Shown here piece after piece: positions 5,835 through 6,711 of a stretch of 6,711 nt of DNA. Position 1 is the first letter of the stretch; the number at the start of each line of letters is the position of its first letter. Source of the DNA: Alphaproteobacteria bacterium (lineage in GTDB: Bacteria > Pseudomonadota > Alphaproteobacteria > UBA8366); contig JABJCS010000641.1 in assembly GCA_018665505.1 (NCBI GenBank), positions 1-6,711 of the forward strand, written 5' to 3'. A program made the translations under genes and the position numbers. Below the pieces are notes generated by a model. That model saw only the letters and a list, made by a program, of their open reading frames with translations. It had not been told where the DNA came from and ran no database searches.

Positions 5835-6711
5835 TTTGTTGCAAGATATTCTCGACGCTCTCGACGATACCGCACCATTGATGGCTGAATTCGAGGCGAT
5901 TTGCGATACTGGCGGGCGCTTTTCCGGCACGGAAAGCGAAAAGCAGGCCGTCCGTCATCTCAAGCAACGGATCGAGACTTTGTTCGGGCGGCCGCCTGAC
6001 GTTATCCCGACCGCCTATGACGGCTGGTCGCGCCAATCCCACGCTCTCACCCGACTGACACCCAGCCCGCTCGAATTGGAATGCCTGTCGCTCGTCTGGT
6101 CGCCATCAACACCGCCGGGCGGGCTCGAGGCCGATGTCGTTGACATGGGGCGGGGCGAGTTAGCGGAATTCGAAACTCGAGCCGAAGAGTTGGCAGGCCG
6201 CATCCCGTTAGTACGCCACGAGTACATGTTCACCGAGAACACCTTGCACCGGAGCTACAAGTACGCCGCAGCCCGCGCCGCCGGAGCCGTGGGATTTCTG
6301 ATCGCCAATCATTTACATGGAAAGGGCCTGTTATCCGGCTCCTCCGGGCGCAATCAGCCGGAAGACATTCCCGCGTTCGCCATCACCACCGAAGGAGCCG
6401 CGCAATTGGCCCCTACGTCCAACGGATATCCACGCGTACGCCTGAAATCCGCATCCGAATCTCCTGGCGGCGTGGCGGAGAACCTGGTGCTGGAAATTCC
6501 GGGAGAGATCGATGAGTGGATTGTACTAAGCGCACATATCGATGGTCACCCCTTGGGTGAAAGCGCCATGGACAACGCCACGGGCTTGGCGACCGTGCTT
6601 CACGTGGCACATATGCTGGCAAACCGCCGCGACCGGTTTCGCCGCGGTCTCCGCATCATGCTGTTCAACGTAGAGGAATGGGGGCTGTGGGGATCGGCTA
6701 AATATGTCGAG
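5827..6711 (+). CDS. M28 family zinc peptidase/amidohydrolase with PA-type insert, 5' part
   Basis: This frame is open from ATG 5827 to the right edge (295 codons), so the C-terminus is missing; family members are usually 400-500 aa or more. The N-terminal helix region contains RFSGTESEKQA (31-41), typical of M28 enzymes. Residues about 100-215 look like a PA-type insert (GRIPLVRHEY, AAARAAGAVGFLIAN, IPAFAITTEGA). The catalytic domain then begins: AENLVLEIPG, LSAHIDGH (H237 metal ligand, D239), MDNATG (D249, bridging ligand) and VEEWGLWGS (E283 general base, E284 ligand). The remaining family Asp/Glu and His ligands would lie past the window. There is no signal peptide (MTDLLQDILDALDD), so a cytoplasmic enzyme is likely. 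AGGAG at 5813-5817 is 9 nt before the ATG, and the start overlaps the end of hyuB by 8 bases, so it is the third gene of the hyu operon. The scissile bond is unknown; a role in cleaving the product or precursor of the HyuAB substrate is inference. Confidence 0.9.
   Translation, partial: MTDLLQDILDALDDTAPLMAEFEAICDTGGRFSGTESEKQAVRHLKQRIETLFGRPPDVIPTAYDGWSRQSHALTRLTPSPLELECLSLVWSPSTPPGGLEADVVDMGRGELAEFETRAEELAGRIPLVRHEYMFTENTLHRSYKYAAARAAGAVGFLIANHLHGKGLLSGSSGRNQPEDIPAFAITTEGAAQLAPTSNGYPRVRLKSASESPGGVAENLVLEIPGEIDEWIVLSAHIDGHPLGESAMDNATGLATVLHVAHMLANRRDRFRRGLRIMLFNVEEWGLWGSAKYVE

Noticed and set aside
5202..5930. A 242-codon open frame on the minus strand
   Set aside because: It lies opposite hyuB and the M28 start, both of which carry clear family motifs. 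Its translation shows no recognisable domain, so it is an antisense shadow of GC-rich codons.

Overview
The window looks like part of the chromosome of a Gram-negative proteobacterium, most likely an alphaproteobacterium. The reasons are the GC-rich codon usage (roughly 60% GC by eye), alphaproteobacterial-type protein families, short intergenic gaps and Shine-Dalgarno sites of the AGGAG type. The genus cannot be read from the sequence. I see no RNA gene, insertion sequence, CRISPR array, integrase or phage gene. It reads as a catabolic locus.

Layout: (1) Bases 2-820 (+) are the 3' part of an ADP-forming acyl-CoA synthetase gene, cut by the left edge. (2) Bases 821-947 are a short convergent gap. 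It holds an in-frame, coding-looking but start-less tail and a small hairpin that could end transcription from the minus strand. (3) Bases 948-1994 (-) encode a complete Ldh_2-family (malate/L-lactate/sulfolactate dehydrogenase-like) oxidoreductase with several textbook active-site residues replaced. (4) Bases 1995-2087 are a 93-bp divergent regulatory gap rich in inverted repeats. (5) Bases 2088-4175 (+) encode HyuA (hydantoinase A/5-oxoprolinase N-terminal type) and 4179-5834 (+) encode HyuB. (6) Bases 5827-6711 (+) are the 5' part of an M28-family zinc hydrolase with a PA-type insert, which overlaps hyuB by 8 bases and is cut by the right edge.

How they may work together: hyuA, hyuB and the M28 gene are spaced 3 bp apart or overlap, so they are almost certainly one translationally coupled operon. 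HyuA and HyuB normally form one enzyme that uses ATP to open a cyclic amide (hydantoin, 5-oxoproline) or to carboxylate a ketone. The M28 protein has no signal peptide, so it probably cleaves an amide or peptide bond in the cytoplasm. The divergent dehydrogenase shares the control region and may oxidise or reduce a 2-hydroxy or 2-oxo acid in the same pathway. The acyl-CoA synthetase could activate or release the final acid, but it is convergent and may be unrelated. The substrate cannot be deduced from the sequence. The most notable points are the altered dehydrogenase active site and the Hyu-M28 coupling.
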